Positions 33,919-47,071 of a DNA stretch of 64,000 nt are shown here, one piece after another. Numbering within the stretch: the stretch's first letter is position 1; the number at the start of each line of letters is the position of its first letter. This stretch comes from Turbatrix aceti (taxonomy: Eukaryota > Nematoda > Chromadorea > Rhabditida > Panagrolaimidae). Under the pieces are notes generated by a model. That model was not told the origin of the DNA, did no database searches, and saw nothing but the letters and a program-made list of their open reading frames with translations. The DNA is taken from contig OZ017766.1 of the NCBI GenBank assembly GCA_963969345.1, positions 7,750,001-7,814,000 of the forward strand, in the 5' to 3' direction. Both the position numbers and the translations under genes were made by a program.

Positions 33919-34039
33919 TTTGATTTTTTGAAAACTTCTTATTTTTATACTGTTTGCTGTGAATTTTTTGATCCGTTTGGGATGACGTTGTTGTCAATGA
34001 ATGCCGCGTACATGATTTTGAATGTCAGTTGGAAAAAAT

Positions 34040-34190
34040 TTGAGGCCCAAAACCGGAAAAGATACGCTGACGACTTCAAAAATTCTTAGAAGAAAGGAAT
34101 ATCTTACATGCATGCGATGTTTGTTCCCTGTTTCGGAACTGCGTGACAAGATCGTGGAAATCATCAAAAGTCCTGTAGATTGATTTGTTT
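34040..34190 (+). pseudogene. relic fragments of another X gene
   Basis: AGATACGCTGACGACTTCAA resembles the X exon 2 segment for KYADDFK, and 34124-34183 resembles the X 3' end (ATCGTGGAAATCATCAAAAG against ATCGTGGAGCTCATCAAAAG). The pieces are close together and degraded. The same pair occurs 2046 bp further on. Confidence 0.45.
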
Positions 34191-34858
34191 TATTTTAAAC
34201 TGTGTTGAACCGTTTTGGAACAAAGTGTCGTACATAAGCCGCATCAAAAATGATGATTTTTGTAACAAGCATTCAAAATACAACCAAACTTTAACGGCAA
34301 AAAAATATATAATACCAAAGAGACACATTTCAATAAAAAAGAATCACATTATTTTATAATTTTTACTTTTCATAAATTTTTCGGAAGATTTTGGGGGACT
34401 TGCGCAGAGTTTTTTGCAGAACGAAGGAGTTCCCATTGCAACTCTTGTTTTCAAGAACGCACACAAACGTTACCCAATTTTGGGCTGAAATTGCTAGCAA
34501 TATTATGTATCAGTTATTGCTAATACATAACTGTCCATTTCAACCATTGTTGTCAATCACAGTTGTATCGAACTGTTTGCATGCGCACAAGCCGTGTACT
34601 GCCGTTCTTTCTTATGAACGGACATTTTATACAACCTGGGATACCTGCTTGGACATGTCTGCGCTTTTCCAAAAGGACCGCCTCCTACAAAATGAGCCAC
34701 CACGAATGATTTTTTCAAGCAATCGCGCAATCGTTCAGTTGACATTAGCAGCACTAGCTAGTTTATTGTGTTTTCTTTTTGCCGGATTTAGAGCAACTCG
34801 CGCGTTCTGTTCGCATTTTTATACTTTATCCTGAGCGTATTTTTATAGTTTATCTACA

Positions 34859-35964
34859 ATGACAAAGCTCAATTCATCCCTCCAATACATGAAGGATTCC
34901 GTGGTGGAACTTCACGGTAAATACATTTTTTTTATAATATTTGTGCTCTGATAAAATTAACTAAATTTCAGCCCGAATGGTAAACATGGACCTGGAGGAT
35001 GATCTCTACACGGCACTTATCGACGATATGGCAGTCATGGTCAAACGACGAAAACTGCTGGAAACGTACAACACAGAACGACTGGCTCAGGTGGACGAGG
35101 TGAACGCTGACATCGACGCGAGACTGAAAAAGCTGACCGAAGAACTGGAAGACGAAAGGATGGAGCGTCTGGCCAACATTAAACACGACTTCGAAGACAA
35201 AGTCAAGGAACTGCCTGAATTGCCCTGCGCCATTGAACGTGAATTTAGCACCAGGGTCGGAACCGTGAAATTGGTGGCTCGATACATGAAGAAGTACGCT
35301 GACGATAGCAAAGCAGTTCCGGATAAGAAAATTTTTTTCCACGCAGCTGCTTGTTCTAATTGGTACAAATACGTGTCAACAGAATTTGATGGCAAATTCG
35401 ACAATTTGACCAATAAATTATGGTCAAAAGCCAACCTTCCAAACGACACCAAATATCCACTGACACTTGCCGACGTCGATCGCATTATTCACCTGCCGAG
35501 TTACAATGAATGGATTTTTGTCGTCTTGGACACATCGCTCCGAGTCATCCTGACGAATGCCGGGAACAGTGAAGAACAGCCATACCCCTATCTTGTGGTT
35601 TACGACTCCAGTACCCATAAATTTGCTCCTATTTCCGAGAAAAACAAAAACGTGAGTTAAAAACTTGAAACTTTAAAAATTATTTTTTCCGATTTTTTAG
35701 AACAAACGGTTTTGCGAGAAGTGCTTCCGTTACGGACCGTATCCGTGTTCCTGCCAGAACCAGTTCTGCCCGATCTGTCTGCGCACAGGAGACGACGTCA
35801 AGTGCTCCAAGCCATCTTCCAAATCCAAGTCCCGAATCTGTCCAAAATGCAAAGCTCACTGTCACACCGACGATTGCTTCCAGGCTCATCAAAAAATCTG
35901 TCCTCGTTCCGTTTCTGGTCTGCATGACGACATCGTGGAGCTCATCAAAAGTATTGTTGATTAA
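34859..35964 (+). CDS. X3: coiled-coil/zinc protein, divergent N-terminus
   Basis: Exons 34859-34916, 34972-35651 and 35701-35964 join to 333 aa without breaks. The first 42 or so residues differ from X1 (MTKLNSSLQYMKDSVVELH; MVNMDLEDDLYTALIDDMAV), as does the upstream DNA, showing an older subtype. The coil, middle domain and zinc-binding cysteines are all present, with several unique changes (KAVPDKKIFF, GKFDNLTNKLW). Its upstream region (34191-34858) has no S gene; a 147-codon open frame there has no recognised feature. Confidence 0.8.
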
Positions 35965-36904
35965 TTTGATTTTTTGAAAACTTCTTATTTTTATACTGTT
36001 TGCTGTGAATTTTTTGATCCGTTTGGGATGACGTTGTTGTCAATGAATGCCGCGTACATGATTTTGAATGTCAGTTGGAAAAAATTTGAGGCCCAAAACC
36101 GGAAAAGATACGCTGACGACTTCAAAAATTCTTAGAAGAAAGGAATATCTTACATGCATGCGATGTTTGTTCCCTGTTTCGGAACTGCGTGACAAGATCG
36201 TGGAAATCATCAAAAGTCCTGTAGATTGATTTGTTTTATTTTAAACTGTGTTGAACCGTTTTGGAACAAAGTGTCGTACATAAGCCGCATCAAAAATGAT
36301 GATTTTTGTAACAAGCATTCAAAATACAACCAAACTTTAACGGCAAAAAAATATATAATACCAAAGAGACACATTTCAATAAAAAAGAATCACATTATTT
36401 TATAATTTTTACTTTTCATAAATTTTTCGGAAGATTTTGGGGGACTTGCGCAGAGTTTTTTGCAGAACGAAGGAGTTCCCATTGCAACTCTTGTTTTCAA
36501 GAACGCACACAAACGTTACCCAATTTTGGGCTGAAATTGCTAGCAATATTATGTATCAGTTATTGCTAATACATAACTGTCCATTTCAACCATTGTTGTC
36601 AATCACAGTTGTATCGAACTGTTTGCATGCGCACAAGCCGTGTACTGCCGTTCTTTCTTATGAACGGACATTTTATACAACCTGGGATACCTGCTTGGAC
36701 ATGTCTGCGCTTTTCCAAAAGGACCGCCTCCTACAAAATGAGCCACCACGAATGATTTTTTCAAGCAATCGCGCAATCGTTCAGTTGACATTAGCAGCAC
36801 TAGCTAGTTTATTGTGTTTTCTTTTTGCCGGATTTAGAGCAACTCGCGCGTTCTGTTCGCATTTTTATACTTTATCCTGAGCGTATTTTTATAGTTTATC
36901 TACA
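35965..36904. repeat. second copy of X3 upstream region (2046-bp tandem duplication)
   Basis: Matches 33919-34858 at a constant 2046-bp offset, including the relic X fragments (near 36086-36236). It forms the upstream region of X4. Confidence 0.8.
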
Positions 36905-38013
36905 ATGACAAAGCTCAATTCATCCCTCCAATACATGAAGGATTCCGTGGTGGAACTTCACGGTAAATACATTTTTTTTATAATATTTGTGCTCTGATAA
37001 AATTAACTAAATTTCAGCCCGAATGGTAAACATGGACCTGGAGGATGATCTCTACACGGCACTTATCGACGATATGGCAGTCATGATCAAACGACGAAAA
37101 CTGCTGGAAACGTACAACACGGAACGAGTGGCTCAGGTGGACGAGGTGAACGCCGACATCGATGCGAGACTGAAAAAGTTGACCGAAGAACTGGAAGGCG
37201 AGAGGATGGAGCGTCTCGCCAATATTGAACACGACTACGAAGAAAAAATCAAGGAACTGCCTGAATTGCCCTGCGCCATTGAACGTGAATTTAGCACCAG
37301 GGTCGGAACCGGGAAATTGGTAGCTCGATACATGAAAAAGTACGCTGACGATTTTAAAGCGGTTTCGGAAGTGAAAAATTTTTTCCATGCGGCTGTTTGC
37401 TCAAATTGTATGAAGTATGTTTCAACAGAATTTGATGGTAAAATCGACAAAGTGAACGATATTTTATGGAAACAAGCCAACCTTCCAAACGACACCAAAT
37501 ATCCACTGACACTTGCCGACGTCGATCGCATTATTCACTTGCCGAGTTTCTACAATGAAGATATTTTTGTCGTTTTGGACACATCGCTCCGAGTCATCCT
37601 GACGAATGCCGGGTACAGTACAGAACAGACTTGCCCCGAACTTGTGGTTTACGACTCCATTACCCATAAATTTGCTCCTATTTCCAAGAGAAACAAAAAC
37701 GTGAGTTAAAAACTTGAAACTTTATAAATTATTTTTTCCGATTTTTTAGAACAAACGGTTTTGCAAAAAGTGCTTCCGTTACGTACCGAAACCTTGTCCC
37801 TGCCAGAGCCAGTTCTGCCCGATCTGTCTGCGCACAGGAGACGACGTCAAGTGCTCCAAGCCATCTTCCGAATCCAAGTTCCAAATCTGTCCAAAATGCA
37901 ATGCTCACTGCCACACCGACGATTGCTTCCAGGCTCATCAAAAAATCTGTCCTCGTCCCGTTTCTGGTCTGCATGACGACATCGTGGAGCTCATCAAAAG
38001 TATTGTTGATTAA
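36905..38013 (+). CDS. X4: hybrid coiled-coil/zinc protein
   Basis: Exons 36905-36962, 37018-37700 and 37750-38013 give 334 aa. Exon 1 and the start of exon 2 are X3-type; from the ATGATCAAACG at 37083 onward the DNA matches the X5-X8 units exactly as far as compared. This makes it a crossover product at the left edge of the 3810-bp array. All coil and zinc motifs are intact (CPICLRTGDD; CPKCNAHCHTDDC). Confidence 0.82.
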
Positions 38014-38466
38014 TTTGATTTTTTGAAAACTTCTTATTTTTATACTGTTTGCTGTGAATTTTTTGATCCGTTTGGGATGACGTTGTTGTCAATGAATGCC
38101 GCGTACATACATGATTTTTGACGTTAGTTGAAAAAACTTTGATGCCTAAAACCGGAAAAGATACGCTGACAAAATTTCTAGAAGAAAAGAACATCTTACT
38201 ACATGCATGCGATGTTTGCCCCCTGTTTCCTTTGAGAACTGTTTTGAATATAAATAAACGAGAAGAGTGTAAAAAATTATCAGTTATCAAAAAATATGAA
38301 AACTGCCGCTACAAAAACACCTGGCCGAACAGAATGGTTTTTTACACATGGAAGGGGAACATTACTATGTAAGGCCACTGCCGTTCAATTACGAAAAAAA
38401 GGCTTTAATGTATTTACTTTCCTCACCTGGCTAAAGGTGCCAGTCATCATTTTCGCTTCAAGCAAA

Positions 38467-39451
38467 ATGATAGGGTTTGTTTATTGGATGTACAACTCTA
38501 TGATGAGTCCCCTTGCTGTTATTTGTAATGTATTTTTTTTCTGGTTTATCAGAAACAAATGCACGCCCAGTATGCAAGGATATAAAAAGGTGCTCTACTA
38601 CGGATGCATCCACGATTTTTCAACTTCTATTTTTAATTGCTTCGTTCTTTTTGTACGTTTTTTTTTGTTTTGATGAATGTAATAATTTATGTTGTTTTAA
38701 AGTTTTAGGACAGTCATATAGCCGGAAGATGGTTTATACAGTATGCCAGTGGCATCCTGGGAGACTGGTCTGGAAATGCTACGTTCATTGTTGGCATGAC
38801 ACATTTTGCGACCATTTTGTTGTCTATAAACTGTGTGACAATTCAATTTGTTTATCGCTTCTTTTTTGTCATGTTCGATGTAACACTGTCTCCACTCATG
38901 ATGACATGTATCGTAATCATCAGTGCTTGTCCGGTTTTTGGATTCATGGTTATCCCAGAAGTTCCTCTTCTCTGGCAACCCGAAATTCAGAAAGCATTCA
39001 TGGCAGACATAAAAGAAAACTACTCCGATATCTTTGATCCAAAATCCTTTGGCATACCCCTAGCAATTATTGAAACTACAGCGTCGACGATTATCATGTC
39101 TTATTCGTACGCTATTATAATTGTCTCCGGCATCGTTGTTTACCTTCGCCTCCGATCCATGCCGTTCACAAACAATTCACTATCGTAATGGCAGTCGAAG
39201 CCGTCGTACCCCTGTTTGCAGTTATTTTTCCAAAAACCATTCGATACGTTAGCTTTGATGAAAAAAGTATGGCTTTTAAGGTTATTGGGGTCTGGTTCAG
39301 AATCTCTAAACCACTCATGCCAGGTGTTTATCCCTTGCTCAAGATCATGACTATCAAATCTTTTCGAAATGCTGTTACTTCTCAATTTGACAGAAAAATC
39401 AGGATTGCATCGGTGCCGTTTACTGATTTAGCACAAACTACTGTTTCATGA
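38467..39451 (+). pseudogene. G4: Str-superfamily receptor, two-frame copy
   Basis: Exon 1 38467-38652, exon 2 38709-39188, then the second frame 39188-39451. Splice sites match G1 (GTACGT donor). The same stop/start overlap TAATG joins the frames. It differs from G1 at few residues (for example SMMSPLAVICNVFFF, FRISKPLMPG). Confidence 0.75.
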
Positions 39452-40016
39452 TGATTTTTTGAAAAATGTTTGTAAAATGTATTTAGTTGTATTTACTGGT
39501 GTTTAATATTTTGCAACAGATTATTTTCAGTAATATAGCGCTTGCGTTATTTTTGTCGGAAAACTGTTCAACTGACGTTCATCTAAAAATCAAAAAAAAG
39601 CTCTTTAGATGAACAGCGTTTGTTTACAAAATATATATTATACAATTCTCAACGGGCCGGACCGATGTTTTCAAAGATCCAAAGATCAGGGTCGTACAAA
39701 TCGACAATGTAAAATTTTTTTTTGCTAATTTATAAATCAGGATTTTTTTCTAAAATTTATTTTTTGCATAAATTTTCTGGCCGAGGCATACTAAAATCAT
39801 AATATTTTGATTTCTAACCATTTTTTTGCTTTGACAATTTTTTTCTTTTCTTTTTGATAAAATCATCAACAACAACACAAAACATAAAACATCAAAACAT
39901 TCTTATATAATAGCTTTTCACACAGAGAAAAAATTTGTCAGGGAACAAACTTCGCTGGAAACAAACGTAAAAGGTAAAAATAAATTCATATTTTGACCTA
40001 AAAGCAAAAAACTTAC

Positions 40017-40344
40017 GGAAGATGACAACCTGATCCGGAAAAGACGACACGACAGTGCACGCAGACTTCGTATTTCGAGCCGTTTGCATCGTAGCAAAAC
40101 TTTCGTAACCATTGTAGGTTCTGTTGGAGAAAAGGACAGGTAAATAGCATTTACGCTGCAGCTCCAAATACGATTTGACATCCTTGTTGGTGAAATCCTC
40201 TCGGTGAACGTCTCTGATGACTTTGGGTGGCGTGTCAAGACACACAATGTCTGCTTCCGCCGTCAAAAGCAAGAAATCCACAAAAATAAGACGTAAAAAG
40301 CAAAAAAACACCGTATAAACTGCTTTCCGCACGAGATCCTGCAT
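40017..40344 (-). pseudogene. S5: secreted protein copy with frameshifted Cys-rich tail
   Basis: ATG at 40344 (MQDLVRKAVY), signal peptide VDFLLLTAEA, exon 1 to 40172, a 51-nt intron, exon 2 40120-40017. One base is lost after TACGAAA and a net 30 bp are missing, so the tail reads YESFATMQTARNTKS and the ordered cysteines of S1/S2 are lost. If the intron is retained the frame stays open to 39892. Confidence 0.5.
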
Positions 40345-40473
40345 TGCATGCGCTGCATTCAACGCGCGCTTTTTTTGTTCGGCAAATCGTTGTGTTCTTT
40401 TTTTGTCAATATTGTTCGATATTGATTTGCTTTGTTTTTAGTTGTTTATCACTTTGATATTCCAGATTTCTGC

Positions 40474-41823
40474 ATGTCAAGCCTCGTTTCTTCCCTCCAG
40501 AACGTCAAAGATGCGATCGCCGACCTTCAATGTAGGTTTTTTCTTCAATTTTAACTTGAATCTGGGTGACTAAGAGGGGATTCCCTGGCAGATTCCTCGA
40601 TAAAATTTTAGAAAAGATGTGTTTGCTTTTGTTATAGTTTGCCTCGGGGCGACAAATGCATTTTCATGGTTAAAATTAGATTTTATTTAATTTGGATGTT
40701 TGTCAATACATAAAAAACATAATTTTGATGTGTGATTTTTTTATTTTTAGCATCTTGGTTAAAAATTTGGTCAAAAAAGATGCGGGAGATTTTATAAACG
40801 TGGCTTGAATTTACGAATCTGTTTTAGGTCGAACTGCAAACGTAAACCCGGATTCTGATCTTTATGTTACGTTGATTGAAGAGACGCTGACTATGATCAA
40901 ACGACGAAAACTGCTGGAAACGTACAACACGGAACGAGTGGCTCAGGTGGACGAGGTGAACGCCGACATCGATGCGAGACTGAAAAAGTTGACCGAAGAA
41001 CTGGAAGGCGAGAGGATGGAGCGTCTCGCCAATATTGAACACGACTACGAAGAAAAAATCAAGGAACTGCCTGAATTGCCCTGCGCCATTGAACGTGAAT
41101 TTAGCACCAGGGTCGGAACCGGGAAATTGGTAGCTCGATACATGAAAAAGTACGCTGACGATTTTAAAGCGGTTTCGGAAGTGAAAAATTTTTTCCATGC
41201 GGCTGTTTGCTCAAATTGTATGAAGTATGTTTCAACAGAATTTGATGGTAAAATCGACAAAGTGAACGATATTTTATGGAAACAAGCCAACCTTCCAAAC
41301 GACACCAAATATCCACTGACACTTGCCGACGTCGATCGCATTATTCACTTGCCGAGTTTCTACAATGAAGATATTTTTGTCGTTTTGGACACATCGCTCC
41401 GAGTCATCCTGACGAATGCCGGGTACAGTACAGAACAGACTTGCCCCGAACTTGTGGTTTACGACTCCATTACCCATAAATTTGCTCCTATTTCCAAGAG
41501 AAACAAAAACGTGAGTTAAAAACTTGAAACTTTATAAATTATTTTTTCCGATTTTTTAGAACAAACGGTTTTGCAAAAAGTGCTTCCGTTACGTACCGAA
41601 ACCTTGTCCCTGCCAGAGCCAGTTCTGCCCGATCTGTCTGCGCACAGGAGACGACGTCAAGTGCTCCAAGCCATCTTCCGAATCCAAGTTCCAAATCTGT
41701 CCAAAATGCAATGCTCACTGCCACACCGACGATTGCTTCCAGGCTCATCAAAAAATCTGTCCTCGTCCCGTTTCTGGTCTGCATGACGACATCGTGGAGC
41801 TCATCAAAAGTATTGTTGATTAA
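40474..41823 (+). CDS. X5: coiled-coil/zinc protein (array unit)
   Basis: Exons 40474-40531, 40828-41510 and 41560-41823; 334 aa; X1-type N-terminus (MSSLVSSLQNVKDAIADLQ). Intact coil, middle domain and zinc-binding exon. Divergent from S5 across 129 bp. Confidence 0.82.
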
Positions 41824-42276
41824 TTTGATTTTTTGAAAACTTCTTATTTTTATACTGTTTGCTGTGAATTTTTTGATCCGTTTGGGATGACGTTGTTGTC
41901 AATGAATGCCGCGTACATACATGATTTTTGACGTTAGTTGAAAAAACTTTGATGCCTAAAACCGGAAAAGATACGCTGACAAAATTTCTAGAAGAAAAGA
42001 ACATCTTACTACATGCATGCGATGTTTGCCCCCTGTTTCCTTTGAGAACTGTTTTGAATATAAATAAACGAGAAGAGTGTAAAAAATTATCAGTTATCAA
42101 AAAATATGAAAACTGCCGCTACAAAAACACCTGGCCGAACAGAATGGTTTTTTACACATGGAAGGGGAACATTACTATGTAAGGCCACTGCCGTTCAATT
42201 ACGAAAAAAAGGCTTTAATGTATTTACTTTCCTCACCTGGCTAAAGGTGCCAGTCATCATTTTCGCTTCAAGCAAA

Positions 42277-43261
42277 ATGATAGGGTTTGTTTATTGGATG
42301 TACAACTCTATGATGAGTCCCCTTGCTGTTATTTGTAATGTATTTTTTTTCTGGTTTATCAGAAACAAATGCACGCCCAGTATGCAAGGATATAAAAAGG
42401 TGCTCTACTACGGATGCATCCACGATTTTTCAACTTCTATTTTTAATTGCTTCGTTCTTTTTGTACGTTTTTTTTTGTTTTGATGAATGTAATAATTTAT
42501 GTTGTTTTAAAGTTTTAGGACAGTCATATAGCCGGAAGATGGTTTATACAGTATGCCAGTGGCATCCTGGGAGACTGGTCTGGAAATGCTACGTTCATTG
42601 TTGGCATGACACATTTTGCGACCATTTTGTTGTCTATAAACTGTGTGACAATTCAATTTGTTTATCGCTTCTTTTTTGTCATGTTCGATGTAACACTGTC
42701 TCCACTCATGATGACATGTATCGTAATCATCAGTGCTTGTCCGGTTTTTGGATTCATGGTTATCCCAGAAGTTCCTCTTCTCTGGCAACCCGAAATTCAG
42801 AAAGCATTCATGGCAGACATAAAAGAAAACTACTCCGATATCTTTGATCCAAAATCCTTTGGCATACCCCTAGCAATTATTGAAACTACAGCGTCGACGA
42901 TTATCATGTCTTATTCGTACGCTATTATAATTGTCTCCGGCATCGTTGTTTACCTTCGCCTCCGATCCATGCCGTTCACAAACAATTCACTATCGTAATG
43001 GCAGTCGAAGCCGTCGTACCCCTGTTTGCAGTTATTTTTCCAAAAACCATTCGATACGTTAGCTTTGATGAAAAAAGTATGGCTTTTAAGGTTATTGGGG
43101 TCTGGTTCAGAATCTCTAAACCACTCATGCCAGGTGTTTATCCCTTGCTCAAGATCATGACTATCAAATCTTTTCGAAATGCTGTTACTTCTCAATTTGA
43201 CAGAAAAATCAGGATTGCATCGGTGCCGTTTACTGATTTAGCACAAACTACTGTTTCATGA
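42277..43261 (+). pseudogene. G5: Str-superfamily receptor, two-frame copy
   Basis: Exons 42277-42462 and 42519-42998, second frame 42998-43261; same protein as G4 in both frames. Confidence 0.75.
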
Positions 43262-43826
43262 TGATTTTTTGAAAAATGTTTGTAAAATGTATTTAGTTGT
43301 ATTTACTGGTGTTTAATATTTTGCAACAGATTATTTTCAGTAATATAGCGCTTGCGTTATTTTTGTCGGAAAACTGTTCAACTGACGTTCATCTAAAAAT
43401 CAAAAAAAAGCTCTTTAGATGAACAGCGTTTGTTTACAAAATATATATTATACAATTCTCAACGGGCCGGACCGATGTTTTCAAAGATCCAAAGATCAGG
43501 GTCGTACAAATCGACAATGTAAAATTTTTTTTTGCTAATTTATAAATCAGGATTTTTTTCTAAAATTTATTTTTTGCATAAATTTTCTGGCCGAGGCATA
43601 CTAAAATCATAATATTTTGATTTCTAACCATTTTTTTGCTTTGACAATTTTTTTCTTTTCTTTTTGATAAAATCATCAACAACAACACAAAACATAAAAC
43701 ATCAAAACATTCTTATATAATAGCTTTTCACACAGAGAAAAAATTTGTCAGGGAACAAACTTCGCTGGAAACAAACGTAAAAGGTAAAAATAAATTCATA
43801 TTTTGACCTAAAAGCAAAAAACTTAC

Positions 43827-44154
43827 GGAAGATGACAACCTGATCCGGAAAAGACGACACGACAGTGCACGCAGACTTCGTATTTCGAGCCGTTTGCATC
43901 GTAGCAAAACTTTCGTAACCATTGTAGGTTCTGTTGGAGAAAAGGACAGGTAAATAGCATTTACGCTGCAGCTCCAAATACGATTTGACATCCTTGTTGG
44001 TGAAATCCTCTCGGTGAACGTCTCTGATGACTTTGGGTGGCGTGTCAAGACACACAATGTCTGCTTCCGCCGTCAAAAGCAAGAAATCCACAAAAATAAG
44101 ACGTAAAAAGCAAAAAAACACCGTATAAACTGCTTTCCGCACGAGATCCTGCAT
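43827..44154 (-). pseudogene. S6: frameshifted secreted protein copy
   Basis: Same sequence as S5 at a 3810-bp offset, including the lost base and the deletion. Confidence 0.5.
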
Positions 44155-44283
44155 TGCATGCGCTGCATTCAACGCGCGCTTTTTTTGTTCGGCAAATCGT
44201 TGTGTTCTTTTTTTGTCAATATTGTTCGATATTGATTTGCTTTGTTTTTAGTTGTTTATCACTTTGATATTCCAGATTTCTGC

Positions 44284-45633
44284 ATGTCAAGCCTCGTTTC
44301 TTCCCTCCAGAACGTCAAAGATGCGATCGCCGACCTTCAATGTAGGTTTTTTCTTCAATTTTAACTTGAATCTGGGTGACTAAGAGGGGATTCCCTGGCA
44401 GATTCCTCGATAAAATTTTAGAAAAGATGTGTTTGCTTTTGTTATAGTTTGCCTCGGGGCGACAAATGCATTTTCATGGTTAAAATTAGATTTTATTTAA
44501 TTTGGATGTTTGTCAATACATAAAAAACATAATTTTGATGTGTGATTTTTTTATTTTTAGCATCTTGGTTAAAAATTTGGTCAAAAAAGATGCGGGAGAT
44601 TTTATAAACGTGGCTTGAATTTACGAATCTGTTTTAGGTCGAACTGCAAACGTAAACCCGGATTCTGATCTTTATGTTACGTTGATTGAAGAGACGCTGA
44701 CTATGATCAAACGACGAAAACTGCTGGAAACGTACAACACGGAACGAGTGGCTCAGGTGGACGAGGTGAACGCCGACATCGATGCGAGACTGAAAAAGTT
44801 GACCGAAGAACTGGAAGGCGAGAGGATGGAGCGTCTCGCCAATATTGAACACGACTACGAAGAAAAAATCAAGGAACTGCCTGAATTGCCCTGCGCCATT
44901 GAACGTGAATTTAGCACCAGGGTCGGAACCGGGAAATTGGTAGCTCGATACATGAAAAAGTACGCTGACGATTTTAAAGCGGTTTCGGAAGTGAAAAATT
45001 TTTTCCATGCGGCTGTTTGCTCAAATTGTATGAAGTATGTTTCAACAGAATTTGATGGTAAAATCGACAAAGTGAACGATATTTTATGGAAACAAGCCAA
45101 CCTTCCAAACGACACCAAATATCCACTGACACTTGCCGACGTCGATCGCATTATTCACTTGCCGAGTTTCTACAATGAAGATATTTTTGTCGTTTTGGAC
45201 ACATCGCTCCGAGTCATCCTGACGAATGCCGGGTACAGTACAGAACAGACTTGCCCCGAACTTGTGGTTTACGACTCCATTACCCATAAATTTGCTCCTA
45301 TTTCCAAGAGAAACAAAAACGTGAGTTAAAAACTTGAAACTTTATAAATTATTTTTTCCGATTTTTTAGAACAAACGGTTTTGCAAAAAGTGCTTCCGTT
45401 ACGTACCGAAACCTTGTCCCTGCCAGAGCCAGTTCTGCCCGATCTGTCTGCGCACAGGAGACGACGTCAAGTGCTCCAAGCCATCTTCCGAATCCAAGTT
45501 CCAAATCTGTCCAAAATGCAATGCTCACTGCCACACCGACGATTGCTTCCAGGCTCATCAAAAAATCTGTCCTCGTCCCGTTTCTGGTCTGCATGACGAC
45601 ATCGTGGAGCTCATCAAAAGTATTGTTGATTAA
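44284..45633 (+). CDS. X6: coiled-coil/zinc protein (array unit)
   Basis: Exons 44284-44341, 44638-45320 and 45370-45633; encodes the same 334 aa as X5. Confidence 0.82.
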
Positions 45634-46086
45634 TTTGATTTTTTGAAAACTTCTTATTTTTATACTGTTTGCTGTGAATTTTTTGATCCGTTTGGGATGA
45701 CGTTGTTGTCAATGAATGCCGCGTACATACATGATTTTTGACGTTAGTTGAAAAAACTTTGATGCCTAAAACCGGAAAAGATACGCTGACAAAATTTCTA
45801 GAAGAAAAGAACATCTTACTACATGCATGCGATGTTTGCCCCCTGTTTCCTTTGAGAACTGTTTTGAATATAAATAAACGAGAAGAGTGTAAAAAATTAT
45901 CAGTTATCAAAAAATATGAAAACTGCCGCTACAAAAACACCTGGCCGAACAGAATGGTTTTTTACACATGGAAGGGGAACATTACTATGTAAGGCCACTG
46001 CCGTTCAATTACGAAAAAAAGGCTTTAATGTATTTACTTTCCTCACCTGGCTAAAGGTGCCAGTCATCATTTTCGCTTCAAGCAAA

Positions 46087-47071
46087 ATGATAGGGTTTGT
46101 TTATTGGATGTACAACTCTATGATGAGTCCCCTTGCTGTTATTTGTAATGTATTTTTTTTCTGGTTTATCAGAAACAAATGCACGCCCAGTATGCAAGGA
46201 TATAAAAAGGTGCTCTACTACGGATGCATCCACGATTTTTCAACTTCTATTTTTAATTGCTTCGTTCTTTTTGTACGTTTTTTTTTGTTTTGATGAATGT
46301 AATAATTTATGTTGTTTTAAAGTTTTAGGACAGTCATATAGCCGGAAGATGGTTTATACAGTATGCCAGTGGCATCCTGGGAGACTGGTCTGGAAATGCT
46401 ACGTTCATTGTTGGCATGACACATTTTGCGACCATTTTGTTGTCTATAAACTGTGTGACAATTCAATTTGTTTATCGCTTCTTTTTTGTCATGTTCGATG
46501 TAACACTGTCTCCACTCATGATGACATGTATCGTAATCATCAGTGCTTGTCCGGTTTTTGGATTCATGGTTATCCCAGAAGTTCCTCTTCTCTGGCAACC
46601 CGAAATTCAGAAAGCATTCATGGCAGACATAAAAGAAAACTACTCCGATATCTTTGATCCAAAATCCTTTGGCATACCCCTAGCAATTATTGAAACTACA
46701 GCGTCGACGATTATCATGTCTTATTCGTACGCTATTATAATTGTCTCCGGCATCGTTGTTTACCTTCGCCTCCGATCCATGCCGTTCACAAACAATTCAC
46801 TATCGTAATGGCAGTCGAAGCCGTCGTACCCCTGTTTGCAGTTATTTTTCCAAAAACCATTCGATACGTTAGCTTTGATGAAAAAAGTATGGCTTTTAAG
46901 GTTATTGGGGTCTGGTTCAGAATCTCTAAACCACTCATGCCAGGTGTTTATCCCTTGCTCAAGATCATGACTATCAAATCTTTTCGAAATGCTGTTACTT
47001 CTCAATTTGACAGAAAAATCAGGATTGCATCGGTGCCGTTTACTGATTTAGCACAAACTACTGTTTCATGA
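46087..47071 (+). pseudogene. G6: Str-superfamily receptor, two-frame copy
   Basis: Exons 46087-46272 and 46329-46808, second frame 46808-47071; same as G4 and G5. Confidence 0.75.

Noticed and set aside
34391..34834. 147-codon plus-strand open frame upstream of X3, repeated at 36437-36880
   Set aside because: No recognised feature or splice support; it ends just before the X start and its repetition is due to the 2046-bp duplication. More likely X promoter DNA.
38296..38466. Extended N-terminus of G4 starting MKTAATKTPG
   Set aside because: The ATG is missing in G1 and a receptor of this family normally begins close to TM1; the later ATG (MIGFVYW) is shared by all copies.
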